Under the pieces are notes generated by a model. That model worked only from the letters and a program-made list of their open reading frames with translations, was not told where the DNA came from and searched no databases. From Roseiarcus sp963770035 (GTDB lineage: Bacteria > Pseudomonadota > Alphaproteobacteria > Rhizobiales > Beijerinckiaceae): a DNA stretch of 64,000 nt. Position 1 is the stretch's first letter, and the number at the start of each line of letters is the position of its first letter. The position numbers and the translations under genes were made by a program. The stretch lies in contig CAVYON010000037.1 of assembly GCA_963770035.1 (NCBI GenBank), positions 1 through 64,000 of the forward strand, read 5' to 3'. Below, piece after piece: positions 40,681-50,617 of the stretch.

Positions 40681-43600
40681 ATGACGCCGGAGGCGCAGTT
40701 TGTTGCCTGGGGATTTCCCGACGATCCAGCTCGACGCCACTCGATCGAGTCTTTAGCCTTCCACGCCATGGACCTTTTTGCTTCCGCGGGGATGGACCTG
40801 CCCCGCTCCGGCACGCCCGGGCGACGCTCGGCCGCGCCCCGTTCGCTGCGTGTGCCGCTGTTCGCCTACAAGGTGGTGGAGGAGGCGATCGGAAAGTGTG
40901 CCCCGCTTGATGACGCAGTCGTGAAGGTGGCGTCCGAATATTCCCGCAAGGTTCGTGGCCTGAAAGCCGCGAAGGAGAAGACCTTCAGTCCGGTCTTCAT
41001 CGACGAGGTTCTTATCAAGGTTCTCGGTTACGCACGAATTGATCCTGACAGGCCATACACCCTCGCGGACCAGCAAACTCTGGGTACTGGGGCGGTGGAC
41101 ACCGCGCTCGGACATTTCCAGGTCGGCGGCGAGGCGAAGGTGCTTGCGCCCTTTGAACTCAAAGGCCCCGACACGAAGGATCTCGACCGGATCATGCCTG
41201 GCCGCGGAAAGACGCCGGTGCAGCAGGCGTGGGAATACGCCAACGATGCGCCGGGCGCGAAATGGGTATTGGTGTCGAATTGCGTGGAGATCAAACTCTA
41301 CGGCTATGGACGTGGACGCGAGGCCTACGAAGTCTTCGACGGGTCGCGGCTCGACGATCTCGATGAATTGCGCCGGCTTTGGCTGATCCTCGGCGCGCCG
41401 AATCTCCTCGGCGATGCGACCGACAAGCTCTTGCGCGAGACCGACGCGGCTTACGCCGACGTCACCGACCGGCTCTATCGCGACTACCGCGACCTGCGCG
41501 AGCGCCTAGTCACTTTTCTCGTTGATTCCGCCGACGGGCCGAGGCTCGCGCTCGCCGACGCGATCCAGCCGGCGCAAAAGATCCTCGATCGCGTCCTCTT
41601 CATCGCTTTCGCCCAGCGGCGGGACCTGATGCGCGGGAACCTGCTCGAAAGCGCGCTCAAGGCGCACAACGAGTGGCATCCGCAGCCGGTTTGGAGCAAT
41701 TTCCTCGGTCTTTTCCGTTACGTCGATAAAGGCAATCACGACATGGACATTCCGCCGTACAACGGCGGTCTATTTGCCGAGGATCCGGTAGTCGACGCGC
41801 TGATGCTGCCGGAAGACCTCGCCAAGGACGTTGCTTCGCTCGGCGCGTGGGACTACCGGCGCGAAGTGCCGGTGACCGTGCTCGGCCACATCTTCGAGCA
41901 ATCGATCACTGACATAGAAAGGAAAAAGGCCGAAGCCGGCGGCGTGGAGCCGCCGAAGGTCTCCGCCCGCAAGCGAACCGGCGTCGTCTATACGCCCGAC
42001 ATGGTCACCCGCTTTTTGGTCGAGCAGACCGTTGGACGCACGCTCGACGAGCGACGCGCCGCTCTGCGCGCTGCGCACGGGATCGGGGAGGGCGAGATTC
42101 CCGCCGACAAGGAGATCACTTTTTGGCAGGCCTGGCTCGAGGTTCTGAGGACTCTCGCCATCGTCGATCCAGCCTGCGGTTCCGGCGCCTTTCTCATCGC
42201 CGCCTTCGACCGACTGGCGCAAGAATACCGCCCGGTTCTCGAACATTTGGACGAACTCGGCGTGGCGGCGGGCCTCGACGCCTTCGACGAGATCGTGACC
42301 CGCAATCTCTATGGCGTGGACCTCAATCCGGAGTCGGTCGAGATCACGCGGCTTTCGCTGTGGCTGAAGACCGCGCGGCGCGATCATCGTCTGCAAAGCC
42401 TGGACGCCACCATCCGGGTCGGCGACAGCCTGATCGAGGACAGCGCCTTCACCGCGCAGCCATTCGATTGGCGCGCGGCCTTTCCACAGGTGTTCGAGCG
42501 TGGCGGGTTCGATGTCGTCATCGGCAATCCGCCCTATGTGCGGATGGAGATAATAAGGCGATCAAGCCATACCTGGATAAGTTCATTACTCGGTCGGAGC
42601 GCAGATCCGCCGACCTCTACGCCTATTTTTACGAGCGCGGCGTATCGCTGTTGAGGGACGGAGGACGGCTGGGGTTCATTTCGTCCTCGACCTTCTTTCG
42701 CACCGGGTCTGGGCGAGAATCTGCGCAAGCTATTGGCGGAGACGACGGTGGTCGAGACCATAGTCGATTTCGGGGACGCGCAGCTTTTTGAAGGCGTCAC
42801 AACCTATCCAGCCATTGTCGTGCTTGTGAAAGTCGGACGAGCGGAGCGGGAATCTCGCCTATCTCATCGTGAACGGGATTTGCCAGCTGATCTCAACCGC
42901 GTCTTCGGCGGAGGACGCGCGAAGTATGCGGCGCGCCCGGCTCCGGTCGGGCCCATGGCATTTGGAGGATGACGTACAGTCGCGGCTGAGTGACAAGATT
43001 CAAGGCGGGCACAAAACGCTCGGCGAAATATATGGTGCGCCGCTGCGCGGCATAATACAGGGCTTAACGAAGCATTCATTATCGATCGACCGAGCCGTGA
43101 TCGAAGATTGTTGCCTCGGATCGGGAGGCGTAATTGCTAATTAAGCCATTTCTTCGCGGAGAGAAATTCAGCGCTGGCATATTGAGAGCGGCGACTTTGG
43201 CTTATCGATATCGAATTTGGATGGACGGGGAAGACTTTCGATGTTGGCCATGGACGCGAAATCTTGACTGAGGCAGAGGCATGGAAATTGTTCTCGGTAC
43301 GATATCCGGCGCTCGCCCAGCATTTGACGCCCTTCGCGGAAAGAGCCGCAGCGACTCGACAAGGGACAAGATTGGTGGGAGTTGCGAGCATGTACATTAT
43401 GGTGAAAAGTTCAAGCCGAATTGGAAAAGATTATCTATCCGGAATCTTTCTCAAGGCCCAAAATTTACCCTTGAGCAGGGCGTTGCAGTACCGGAAACAT
43501 GTGCTATCTTCGTGACGCCAGAATTTGACGATCATTTATTGGCGATACTTAACAGCAAAGGCATCATGGTATTTTCTTTTTGCGGTTTCAAACCCAATGA

Positions 43601-44068
43601 GAGGAGGAAAATGGCGATTGCGGATGAAATGAGCAATATCGTGGCAAAGCTGCCAATGTCCCTGATATGGTTTCGGAATACAATCGCGTGTCTCACCTCA
43701 CCGCCCTCGCCGAGACATGCACCGACTCCGCCCGCGAACGCTTCGCCATCCAGTCCGCGGTCCGTCGCCGTATCCTTGACCTCGCGCCGCCCGAGCGAGC
43801 CAAGCTGACCGGCAAGTTGAACGACTGGCAAGAACTCGATTTCGCTGCGTTCCGCGCCGAGGTCAAACGCGCCTTTCATGCCGAAATTCCCCTCAGGGAG
43901 CGCGGCGAATGGGAGGGATATCTGAGGGAGAACGCCGCCCGCGTTCGCGAATTGTCAGACGCGATTGCAGCCGCCGAACGGGAAATCGATGCAATCGTCT
44001 ACGCGCTGTTCGACCTTACGGCCCAGGAGATCGCGCTGCTGGAATCGTCACTCGAGGGGCAGTACTGA
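40681..44068 (+). pseudogene. Degraded Eco57I-like type II restriction-modification enzyme
   Basis: The first 650 residues form one frame (from MTPEAQFVAWGFPDD) with an N-terminal endonuclease-like region and the methyltransferase motifs DPACGSGAFL (motif I) and NPPYVRME (motif IV). Right after motif IV the frame breaks. Pieces in other frames follow: IKPYLDKFITRSERRSADLYAYFYERGV, STFFRTGSG, VVETIVDFGDAQLFEGVTTYPAIVVL, LSDKIQGGHKTLGEIYGAPL, LIKPFLRGE and a helical C-terminus (FAIQSAVRRRILDLAPPERAKL ... EIALLESSLEGQY). At least five frameshifts or stops make it non-functional. The order matches one-polypeptide methyltransferase-restriction enzymes with a target recognition domain. Confidence 0.85.
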
Positions 44069-44318
44069 TCTCGAACGCAAAATTCTCGGCAAAAAGGGAC
44101 ATCAATCGCGCGGAGACGATCGATAGTATTAAGACATTTCCTATGAAGGATAGTATGGTTAATCATGTATTACACGATTGCCGCCGTCATCGACGGTCGT
44201 CAAGCCCTCGTCCAGCCATCCCGGCGTCGCCAACCGCGCTCCGTGGCTCGCCGTTAAGACGCCCCGCAACCCCTTGATCGGACAGAGCGCGGTCGATAAG
44301 CGGCGCTAAGCCGGCTCG

Positions 44319-45752
44319 TCAGCGCACCAGCACGTTCCGGAACTGCCAGGGATCGCTCTCGTCGATGTCCTCGGGGAACAGGCCCGGGCGGTTCTCGAGC
44401 GGCGTCCAGTCGGTATAGACGCCGACCACGGGCCCGAGATAGGGGCGCTGGACTTCGAGGCAGCGGCGGAAGTCGACCTCGTCGGCCTCGACGATGCCCG
44501 CGTCTCGGTTCTCCAGCGCCCAGACCATGCCGGCGAGCACGGCGCTCGTCACCTGCATGCCGGTCGCGTTCTGGTAGGGCGCGAGGTCGCGCGTCTCCTC
44601 GACCGAAAGCTGCGAGCCGTACCAGTAGGCGTTGCGCTCGTGGCCGTAGAGCAGCACGCCGAGTTCGTCGATCCCGTCAGCGATCTCCGCCTCGGTCAGG
44701 ATGTGCTGGGCGCTCTGGATCTGGCCCGCGCGGCCGAACAGCTCATGCAGCGACAGCACCGCGTCGTCGCAGGGGTGATAGGCGTAGTGGCAGGTCGGCC
44801 GATAGATCGCCTCGCCCTGCTCGTTGCGCACCGTGTAATAGTCGGCGATCGAGATCAACTCGTTGTGGGTGACGAGGAAGCCGAACTGACCACGCGCCGT
44901 CGGCGTCCAGGAGCGGACGCGGCTGTTGGCGCCGGGCTGATCGATGTAGATCGCCGCGCCGCAGCCCGATGTGTGGAAGCCCGCGTTCGCCGGCGCCCAT
45001 GTCTCGTGCGTGCCCCAGCCGAGCTCGGCCGGCTGCATGCCTTCCGACAGGAACCCCTCGACCGACCAAGTGTTGACAAACACGTTGCGCGGCTTCGGGT
45101 GCTTCGCCCGCTGGGTGTCGCGCTCGGCAATGTGCACGCCCTTGATCCCGAGGGCCTGCGCCAGCCTCCCCCAGTCCTCGCGCGTCTGCGGCTCGGGCGT
45201 TGTCTTGCCGATGTCGGCCGCTAGATTAAGCAACGCCTGCTTGACGAACCAGGACACCATGCCCGGATTGGCGCCGCAGCAGGAGACGGCGGTCGGACCG
45301 CCCGGGTTTTTGCGCCGCTCCTCGAGCACGGTCTCGCGGAGCGCGTAGTTGGTGCGCGCCTCGTTGTCGACGGACTTGGAGAAGTAAAAGCCCGGCCAGG
45401 GCTCGACGACCGTGTCGACGTAGAGCGCGCCGATCTCGCGGGCGCAGCGCATGAGGTCGAGCGAGGAGGTGTCGACCGAAAGGTTGACGCAAAAGCCCTG
45501 CCCTTTGCCTGCCGTCAGATACTTGTGGAGGACGTCGCGATAATTGTCCCTGTTGAGGCCGAGATGGACGAATTTGACGCCGCGCTCGTCAAGCAGCTTC
45601 CGGTCGGCGTCGTTCGGGTCGATGACGTAGAAATGGTCCTTGTCGAACTCGAAATGGCGCTCGATCAGCGGCAGGGTTCCCTTGCCGATCGATCCGAACC
45701 CGATCATCACGATCGCGCCTTCGATACGACCGTAGATAGGCCAATGCGACAT
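44319..45752 (-). CDS. hss: Homospermidine synthase
   Basis: A 477-residue protein. An N-terminal Rossmann fold (IVMIGFGSIGKGTLPLI) binds NAD. The body carries VDTVVEPWPGFYF, SCCGANPGMVSWFVKQALL and SGCGAAIYIDQPGANSRVRSW, conserved in bacterial homospermidine synthases. The enzyme makes sym-homospermidine from putrescine units (or spermidine), a polyamine typical of alphaproteobacteria. ATG 45752 (MSHWPIYG) is preferred over an upstream in-frame ATG. Confidence 0.93.
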   Translation of the reverse strand: MSHWPIYGRIEGAIVMIGFGSIGKGTLPLIERHFEFDKDHFYVIDPNDADRKLLDERGVKFVHLGLNRDNYRDVLHKYLTAGKGQGFCVNLSVDTSSLDLMRCAREIGALYVDTVVEPWPGFYFSKSVDNEARTNYALRETVLEERRKNPGGPTAVSCCGANPGMVSWFVKQALLNLAADIGKTTPEPQTREDWGRLAQALGIKGVHIAERDTQRAKHPKPRNVFVNTWSVEGFLSEGMQPAELGWGTHETWAPANAGFHTSGCGAAIYIDQPGANSRVRSWTPTARGQFGFLVTHNELISIADYYTVRNEQGEAIYRPTCHYAYHPCDDAVLSLHELFGRAGQIQSAQHILTEAEIADGIDELGVLLYGHERNAYWYGSQLSVEETRDLAPYQNATGMQVTSAVLAGMVWALENRDAGIVEADEVDFRRCLEVQRPYLGPVVGVYTDWTPLENRPGLFPEDIDESDPWQFRNVLVR

Positions 45753-46018
45753 GACGTCGTTTCTCCTCATCGACGCCACAAGCCCGCCGGGAGCCGGGCG
45801 CTCTACCGCGTCCCAGGCGGGTTAAAGCCATGGCTTTTGCGCCCCGTCAATAGTCCGACATGCGCTCAAGCCGTTGCAATTCCGTCACAAACGCGGGGCC
45901 CCAAGCGACCGCGCCGCGCCCTTTTGCGCGATGGTCTTCGCAGCCGGCGGGTCGCCGTGCTAGACGGAGCGCCGCGCCTTCCCCGGCGATCGCTCTGTCA
46001 AAAGGGCTGGGCGAACCT

Positions 46019-46043
46019 GTAACGCAAGCCGCTTTGGAGCGAA
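46019..46043 (+). promoter_or_regulatory. Candidate ECF-sigma promoter before the sigma/anti-sigma operon
   Basis: GTAACG, a 15-base spacer and CGAA resemble promoters read by SigF-type ECF factors with NrsF anti-sigmas (consensus GTAACC-N16-CGAA, recalled from Caulobacter). If real, the transcript would begin almost at ATG 46050, which favours a leaderless start or the ATG at 46098. Confidence 0.4.
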
Positions 46044-46049
46044 GATCGT

Positions 46050-46619
46050 ATGCGCGCCCCGTCGGCCGACAGCGCTTCGGACGACCGCTGGTCGACGATG
46101 ATGAAGGCCGCGATGGCGGGCGACGAACCTATTTATCGGCGCCTTCTTGAGGAGATCGGCCGGTCTGTGCGGGCGATGGCGCGCGCAGCCTTCGCCAGGG
46201 CGAGGCTGGGCGACGCGGATGTCGAGGATGCAGTGCAGGAGACGTTGCTGGCGATCCATCTGAAACGCCACACCTGGGACCCGGGCCAGAAGCTCGGACC
46301 TTGGGTGAACGCCGTCGCTCGCCACAAGATCATCGATGCGATGCGAAGACGGGGCGCGCGTCGAGCCGAGCCGATCGAGGACTTCGAGGAGTTCCTTGCC
46401 GCGCCCGAGGCCGAGGATCCGCACGCGCTCAGCGACGCGAAAAAGCTGATGGAGACCCTCAATCCGCGCCAACGCGACATCGTCCAGTCGATCTCGCTCG
46501 ATGGCCAGTCGATTGCCTCGACCGCCTTGCGGCTCGACATGACTGAGGTCGCTGTGCGGGTTGCGCTCCACCGAGCGCTGAAGTCGCTCGGCGCCGCCTG
46601 GCGTAGATCCGTGTCGTGA
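46050..46619 (+). CDS. ECF RNA polymerase sigma factor (NrsF-associated type)
   Basis: A 189-residue protein with sigma region 2 (DADVEDAVQETLLAIHLKRHTWDPGQKLGPWVNAVARHKIIDAMRR) and region 4 (LMETLNPRQRDIVQSISLDGQSIASTALRLDMTEVAVRVALHRALKSL). The stop overlaps the GTG of the next gene, a DUF1109 membrane anti-sigma, so they form one operon. Family members control oxidative or metal stress genes. The true start may be ATG 46098 (MMKAAMAGDEPIYRRLLEEI). Confidence 0.9.
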   Translation: MRAPSADSASDDRWSTMMKAAMAGDEPIYRRLLEEIGRSVRAMARAAFARARLGDADVEDAVQETLLAIHLKRHTWDPGQKLGPWVNAVARHKIIDAMRRRGARRAEPIEDFEEFLAAPEAEDPHALSDAKKLMETLNPRQRDIVQSISLDGQSIASTALRLDMTEVAVRVALHRALKSLGAAWRRSVS

Positions 46620-47254
46620 AAACCTCCGAGCTCATCGCGGCGCTCGCCGCCGACCCCGTTCCCGAGCCGATCCATCTCGGTCGCCGAATCGCCGCGGCGC
46701 TTGCGCTCGGCGTCTTCGGGGCGCTTGTCCTCTTTGCGTTGGTGGTCGGGCCCCGCCCGGATTTTGCCCAAGCGCTCGGCACAATCCGCTTCGATCTCAA
46801 GTTTGTCGATTCGCTGGCGCTCGCCTTGCCCTCGGTGCTGCTCGTATTGCGCCTTGCCCGGCCTGACGCCAGGCCGGGCGCGCTGGCGCTTTGGCTATTC
46901 GCCCCGCTCTTGCTACTGGCCGCGGCCGTGGTCGTCGAACTGATCGTCGTGCCGCAGGACGAATGGCTGCGTCGTCTCGTGGGCCAGAACATGCGCTACT
47001 GCACGACGATGATCCCGATGATGGCGGCGCCGATCCTGGCGGCGCTCATTGTCGCGCTGCGGGCTGGCGCGCCGCAATATCCGGGATGGACGGGAGCGCT
47101 TGCGGGCGCTGCCGCGGCAGGAATCGCGGCGTTCCTCTACGCGTCGCATTGCCCGGACAATTCGCCGCTGTTCGTCGCGACCTGGTATCCGGTCGCGACG
47201 CTTGCGTGCGCCGCCGTCGGCACGTGGGCGGGCCGACGATTTCTGGCGTGGTGA
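46616..47254 (+). CDS. NrsF/DUF1109 family anti-sigma factor
   Basis: A 212-residue membrane protein with six hydrophobic segments (residues ~24-45, 60-75, 82-105, 122-142, 150-170, 185-207) and the N-terminus TSELIAALAADPVPEP, characteristic of DUF1109. NrsF sequesters its ECF sigma at the inner membrane. GTGA overlap with the sigma gene gives translational coupling. Confidence 0.88.
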   Translation: MKTSELIAALAADPVPEPIHLGRRIAAALALGVFGALVLFALVVGPRPDFAQALGTIRFDLKFVDSLALALPSVLLVLRLARPDARPGALALWLFAPLLLLAAAVVVELIVVPQDEWLRRLVGQNMRYCTTMIPMMAAPILAALIVALRAGAPQYPGWTGALAGAAAAGIAAFLYASHCPDNSPLFVATWYPVATLACAAVGTWAGRRFLAW

Positions 47255-47301
47255 ACCATCTCCGCCGGTGCGAGGTAGGGGCCCCGAAGGGTCGGATGAC
47301 G

Positions 47302-47958
47302 CTATTTCTTCACCAGCGGATCCAGAATCGCCTTCAACTGGTCGAAGCTCAGCTCGCCGCCGTACACCTTGCCGTCGATGACGAAGGTGGGGGTGCCGGT
47401 GAGCTTGATCTCGTCGTTTGCGCGCTTGGTGATCGCGACGACGCCGTCGGCCAGCTTCTGGTTGTTGAGGCACTTGGTCGCCTCGTCCTTGGTCATGCCG
47501 GTAGCGCGCATGGCTGCGATTAACGGCTCGAGCGGCTTGTCGACGAAGGCCCATTTGTCCTGTTCGGCGAACAGCAACTCGTCGGCCGCGAAGGCCTTAT
47601 CGTCGCCGAGGCAGCGGGCGAGGACGAAGCCTGCCACGTCCAATGTGTTGCGGGAAAGTTCGCGGAAAATGAACCGGACCTTGCCGTCGTCGATATACGC
47701 CTTCTTCAGCTGCGGCAGCGTCTCCTTGCTGAATGTCGCGCAATGCGGGCACGTCAGCGATCCGTACTCGATGACGGGGACCCCCTTTGGGTCGCCGATC
47801 GCCAGATCCGGCAGCGCGCCCGGCGGCGTCTGCAACACCTTGGCCATGTCGACGGTGCGATCTGGCTGCGGCGCATCAGCGGCGGAGGCGCCGGAGACGA
47901 GCGCCGCAGCGCAAATAAGAGCGGCGCCGGCGAGACGGCGAAGGGAAGCGAAAGCCAT
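47302..47958 (-). CDS. DsbA-like thiol:disulfide oxidoreductase (periplasmic)
   Basis: A 218-residue protein with a signal peptide (ending near GASAADA) and a thioredoxin fold. The active site CPHC is at residues 70-73 within EYGSLTCPHCATF, with a cis-Pro loop GTPTFVIDGKVYGG. The helical insertion (FVLARCLGDDKAFAADELLF) is that of DsbA-family proteins. It probably forms or reshuffles disulfides in exported proteins. It converges with the sigma/anti-sigma operon. Confidence 0.9.
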   Translation of the reverse strand: MAFASLRRLAGAALICAAALVSGASAADAPQPDRTVDMAKVLQTPPGALPDLAIGDPKGVPVIEYGSLTCPHCATFSKETLPQLKKAYIDDGKVRFIFRELSRNTLDVAGFVLARCLGDDKAFAADELLFAEQDKWAFVDKPLEPLIAAMRATGMTKDEATKCLNNQKLADGVVAITKRANDEIKLTGTPTFVIDGKVYGGELSFDQLKAILDPLVKK

Positions 47959-48125
47959 TCAGGGCTCCTGACGTCAGGCTGTTGGAACGGGCGGGACATT
48001 GCTCACAAACGTCGCCGGGCGGCAACCCCGCCGGCGGAATGTGCTGAGGTTCCGCGTTGCGGCGAGGCTTGGCTCGGAAATGCCAGCATGCTAGCCAATC
48101 GCCGAACGACAGCGAGGACAGCACG

Positions 48126-49181
48126 ATGGAATACCGGCAGCTCGGCCAATCGGGCCTAAAAGTCTCGGTCCTGACGATGGGCACCATGACCTTTGGCGGG
48201 AAGGGTCCCTTCGCCAAGGTTGGCGACGTCTCGCTGGACGAGGTGCGCCGCCTCATCGACATCTTCGCGGAGGCCGGCGTCAACATGATCGACACGGCCA
48301 ACATGTATTCCGCCGGCCGCTCGGAGGAGATGATCGGGGAGGCGATGCCGACGCGAAAACCCGGCATGCTCATTGCGACCAAGGCACGGTTTCCCATGGG
48401 TGGCGGGCCGAACGATCGGGGCTCCTCGCGCTGGCATCTGATCCGCGAATGTGAAGCCAGCCTCAAGCGCCTGCGCACGGACGTGATCGATCTCTACCAG
48501 TTGCACCAATGGGATGGCCTGACGCCGCTCGAGGAGACGATGGAGGCGCTCGACGGGCTCGTGCGCTCGGGTAAAGTCCGCTACGTCGGCTGTTCGAACT
48601 TCTCCGGCTGGCACATGATGAAGGCGATGGAGGTGGCGCGGCGCGACGGACGCATTCCTTTCGTCTCCGAGCAAATCCATTACACGCTGCAAGCGCGCGA
48701 GGTGGAATACGAGCTCCTGCCGGTGGCGGCCGATCAGGGCCTCGGCGTCCTCGTCTGGAGTCCGATCGCGGGCGGCCTGCTATCGGGGAAGCACCGGCGC
48801 AACAAAGCCGCGCCCGAGGGCACGCGCCAGTTTTCCGGCTGGACCGAGCCGCCGGTGCGCGACGAGAACGCACTCTGGGACATCATCGACGAGCTCGTGG
48901 CGATCGGCGACGCGCATGGCGTGTCGGCGGCGCAGATTGCGCTCGCATGGACGCTGGGCCGGCCCACGGTGACCTCGGTCATCGTCGGCGGACGCAACGA
49001 GGCGCAGTTCCGCGACAATCTTGCCTGCGTCGAGGTGAAGCTGACGGACGACGAGCGCACGCGGCTCGACAAAGTCAGCCAGCCGCCGCTTATCTACCCG
49101 TACTGGCACCAGTCCTGGACCGCCAACGACAGGCTCAACGCGGCCGACCTCGTACTGCACAAGCCCTATCTGAAGGGGTGA
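48126..49181 (+). CDS. Aldo/keto reductase
   Basis: A 351-residue protein. The catalytic tetrad is visible: Asp56 and Tyr61 in IDTANMYSAG, Lys86 in IATKARF and His127 in LYQLHQWDG. The C-terminal NADPH-binding part has SPIAGGLLSG and VIVGGRNEAQFRDNL. It should be a cytoplasmic NADPH-dependent reductase of carbonyl compounds; the substrate is unknown. ATG 48126 matches the family start MEYRQLGQSGLKVS. Confidence 0.92.
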   Translation: MEYRQLGQSGLKVSVLTMGTMTFGGKGPFAKVGDVSLDEVRRLIDIFAEAGVNMIDTANMYSAGRSEEMIGEAMPTRKPGMLIATKARFPMGGGPNDRGSSRWHLIRECEASLKRLRTDVIDLYQLHQWDGLTPLEETMEALDGLVRSGKVRYVGCSNFSGWHMMKAMEVARRDGRIPFVSEQIHYTLQAREVEYELLPVAADQGLGVLVWSPIAGGLLSGKHRRNKAAPEGTRQFSGWTEPPVRDENALWDIIDELVAIGDAHGVSAAQIALAWTLGRPTVTSVIVGGRNEAQFRDNLACVEVKLTDDERTRLDKVSQPPLIYPYWHQSWTANDRLNAADLVLHKPYLKG

Positions 49182-49271
49182 TCCTTCCGCTGTGGGAAAA
49201 CCGCGTCGCGGAAGGCGACGCGGTGACGCCAGCCCCCTCGACCCTCTGCCAATCGTGTGAAAGGCGGCGCC

Positions 49272-50486
49272 TTACCGGCTTGACTGGATGTGGTTGCGCA
49301 AGACCGGGTAGACCTGCAACTCCCAGCGCTTACCGTTAAACACCCCGTAATGGCCGACTCCGGCCTGCAGGTGGTGGGTCTTCATGTAGGGCCTCAGCCC
49401 TGAGCAGAGGTCCTGCGCGGCCAGAGTCTGGCCGACGGCGCAGATGTCGTCCCGCTCGCCCTCGACGGTTAAGAGGAACGTCTTCTTGATCGCGCGGGGC
49501 TCGATGACGCGGCCCCGATGCTTCATCAGGCCCTGAGGCAGCAGGCTACGCTGGAAGACCTGCTCGACGGTTTCCAGGTAGAAGTCGGCGCTCATATCCA
49601 TGACCGCCAGATATTCCTTATAGAACTCCTTGATGGCGTCCGCCTTCTCCTCGTCGCCGGCCATCCGGTGCTGGAACATTTCGACAAAGGACTTCGTGTG
49701 CCGGTCGACGTTCATGCTCATGAAGGCGCACAGCTGAAGGAAGCCCGGATACACCCACCGGCCGGCGCCCTCGCATTTGTTTGGCACCACGCCAATCATG
49801 TTCGAGCGAAACCACTCGATCGGCTTATCATTGGCCAGTTCGTTGACCTTGGTCGGGGAAATGCGGCAGTCGATCGGGCCGGCCATGAGGGTGAGGCTGG
49901 CGGGTTGGATATTGGACTTGTCCAGCGCCATCACCGCGGTCGCAACCAAAGCCGAAACCGTCGGCTGGCAGACCGCGACGATGTGGCAATCCTCGCCGAT
50001 GAAATTGACGAAGTCGATCAGATGGTCGGTGTAGTCGGCGAGTGCGAAGGGGCCGTGGTGGAGCGGCACGTCGCGCGGATTGATCCAATCCGTGATGAAG
50101 ACCTGGTGGTCGCGCAGCAGAGTGCGGATCGTGCCGCGCAGGAGGGTGGCGAAGTGGCCGGACATCGGGGCGACCAGCAGGATCTTCGGATCGTCCGCGC
50201 CGCCCTCGCGGCGAAAACGCAGCAGGTCGCAAAACGGCGTCTTGTGGACGGCGGCCTCCTCAACCGCAATCTTCTGTCCATCGACCTCGACACAGTCGAT
50301 GCCGTAATCCGGTCGCGCATGGGTGAAGCCGGCGAGCGCGATCAACTCGTAATAGGCCGCCATCCGCCGCACAGGCGGCGCGAAAGGGTTCGCGTTCCAG
50401 GCCGTGAGGATTGTTTGGGCATTCTCGGCGAACATGCGGACCTGTTCGCCCGCATCGGCCATTCTCTGATAAGCGTCGTACATCAT
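49272..50486 (-). CDS. phaZ: Intracellular polyhydroxybutyrate depolymerase
   Basis: A 404-residue protein in the intracellular PHB depolymerase family. The nucleophile Cys lies in VAVCQPTVSALVA in place of the usual Ser elbow, after ITDWINPRDVPLHHGPFALADY, and the C-terminal GVGHYGVFNGKRW carries the His. It mobilises PHB granules. ATG 50486 (MMYDAYQRM) fits the family; a longer frame to 50555 would start inside the palindrome. The GST gene is divergent. Confidence 0.9.
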   Translation of the reverse strand: MMYDAYQRMADAGEQVRMFAENAQTILTAWNANPFAPPVRRMAAYYELIALAGFTHARPDYGIDCVEVDGQKIAVEEAAVHKTPFCDLLRFRREGGADDPKILLVAPMSGHFATLLRGTIRTLLRDHQVFITDWINPRDVPLHHGPFALADYTDHLIDFVNFIGEDCHIVAVCQPTVSALVATAVMALDKSNIQPASLTLMAGPIDCRISPTKVNELANDKPIEWFRSNMIGVVPNKCEGAGRWVYPGFLQLCAFMSMNVDRHTKSFVEMFQHRMAGDEEKADAIKEFYKEYLAVMDMSADFYLETVEQVFQRSLLPQGLMKHRGRVIEPRAIKKTFLLTVEGERDDICAVGQTLAAQDLCSGLRPYMKTHHLQAGVGHYGVFNGKRWELQVYPVLRNHIQSSR

Positions 50487-50529
50487 TCCCGCAATCCGCG
50501 CCCGCTCCGCCCGAACGAGAGCAATCGCC

Positions 50530-50555
50530 GTGCCAAAACGATTCGCTTTTGGCAC
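50530..50555. promoter_or_regulatory. Perfect palindrome in the phaZ/GST divergent region
   Basis: GTGCCAAAA and TTTTGGCAC are nine-base arms around an eight-base centre. The site lies between the two divergent genes and overlaps the -24 box of the sigma-54-like promoter, so it is a good candidate operator. The binding protein is unknown. Confidence 0.5.
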
Positions 50556-50565
50556 AGCGCTTGCT
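50550..50565 (+). promoter_or_regulatory. Sigma-54-type promoter before the GST gene
   Basis: TGGCAC followed by five bases and TTGCT gives the -24/-12 layout of RpoN promoters (TGGCACG-N4-TTGCW), differing at one consensus base. The GST start lies about 53 bases downstream. No bacterial enhancer-binding protein is seen nearby. Confidence 0.5.
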
Positions 50566-50617
50566 ATCGGCTAAATTGATAGGGACTCGAGGAAACCGTC
50601 AACAGGTGAGAGCGACA

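Noticed and set aside
50487..50555. Longer phaZ start at 50555
   Set aside because: The ATG falls inside the perfect palindrome, and PhaZ proteins normally begin near the MMYDAYQ start.
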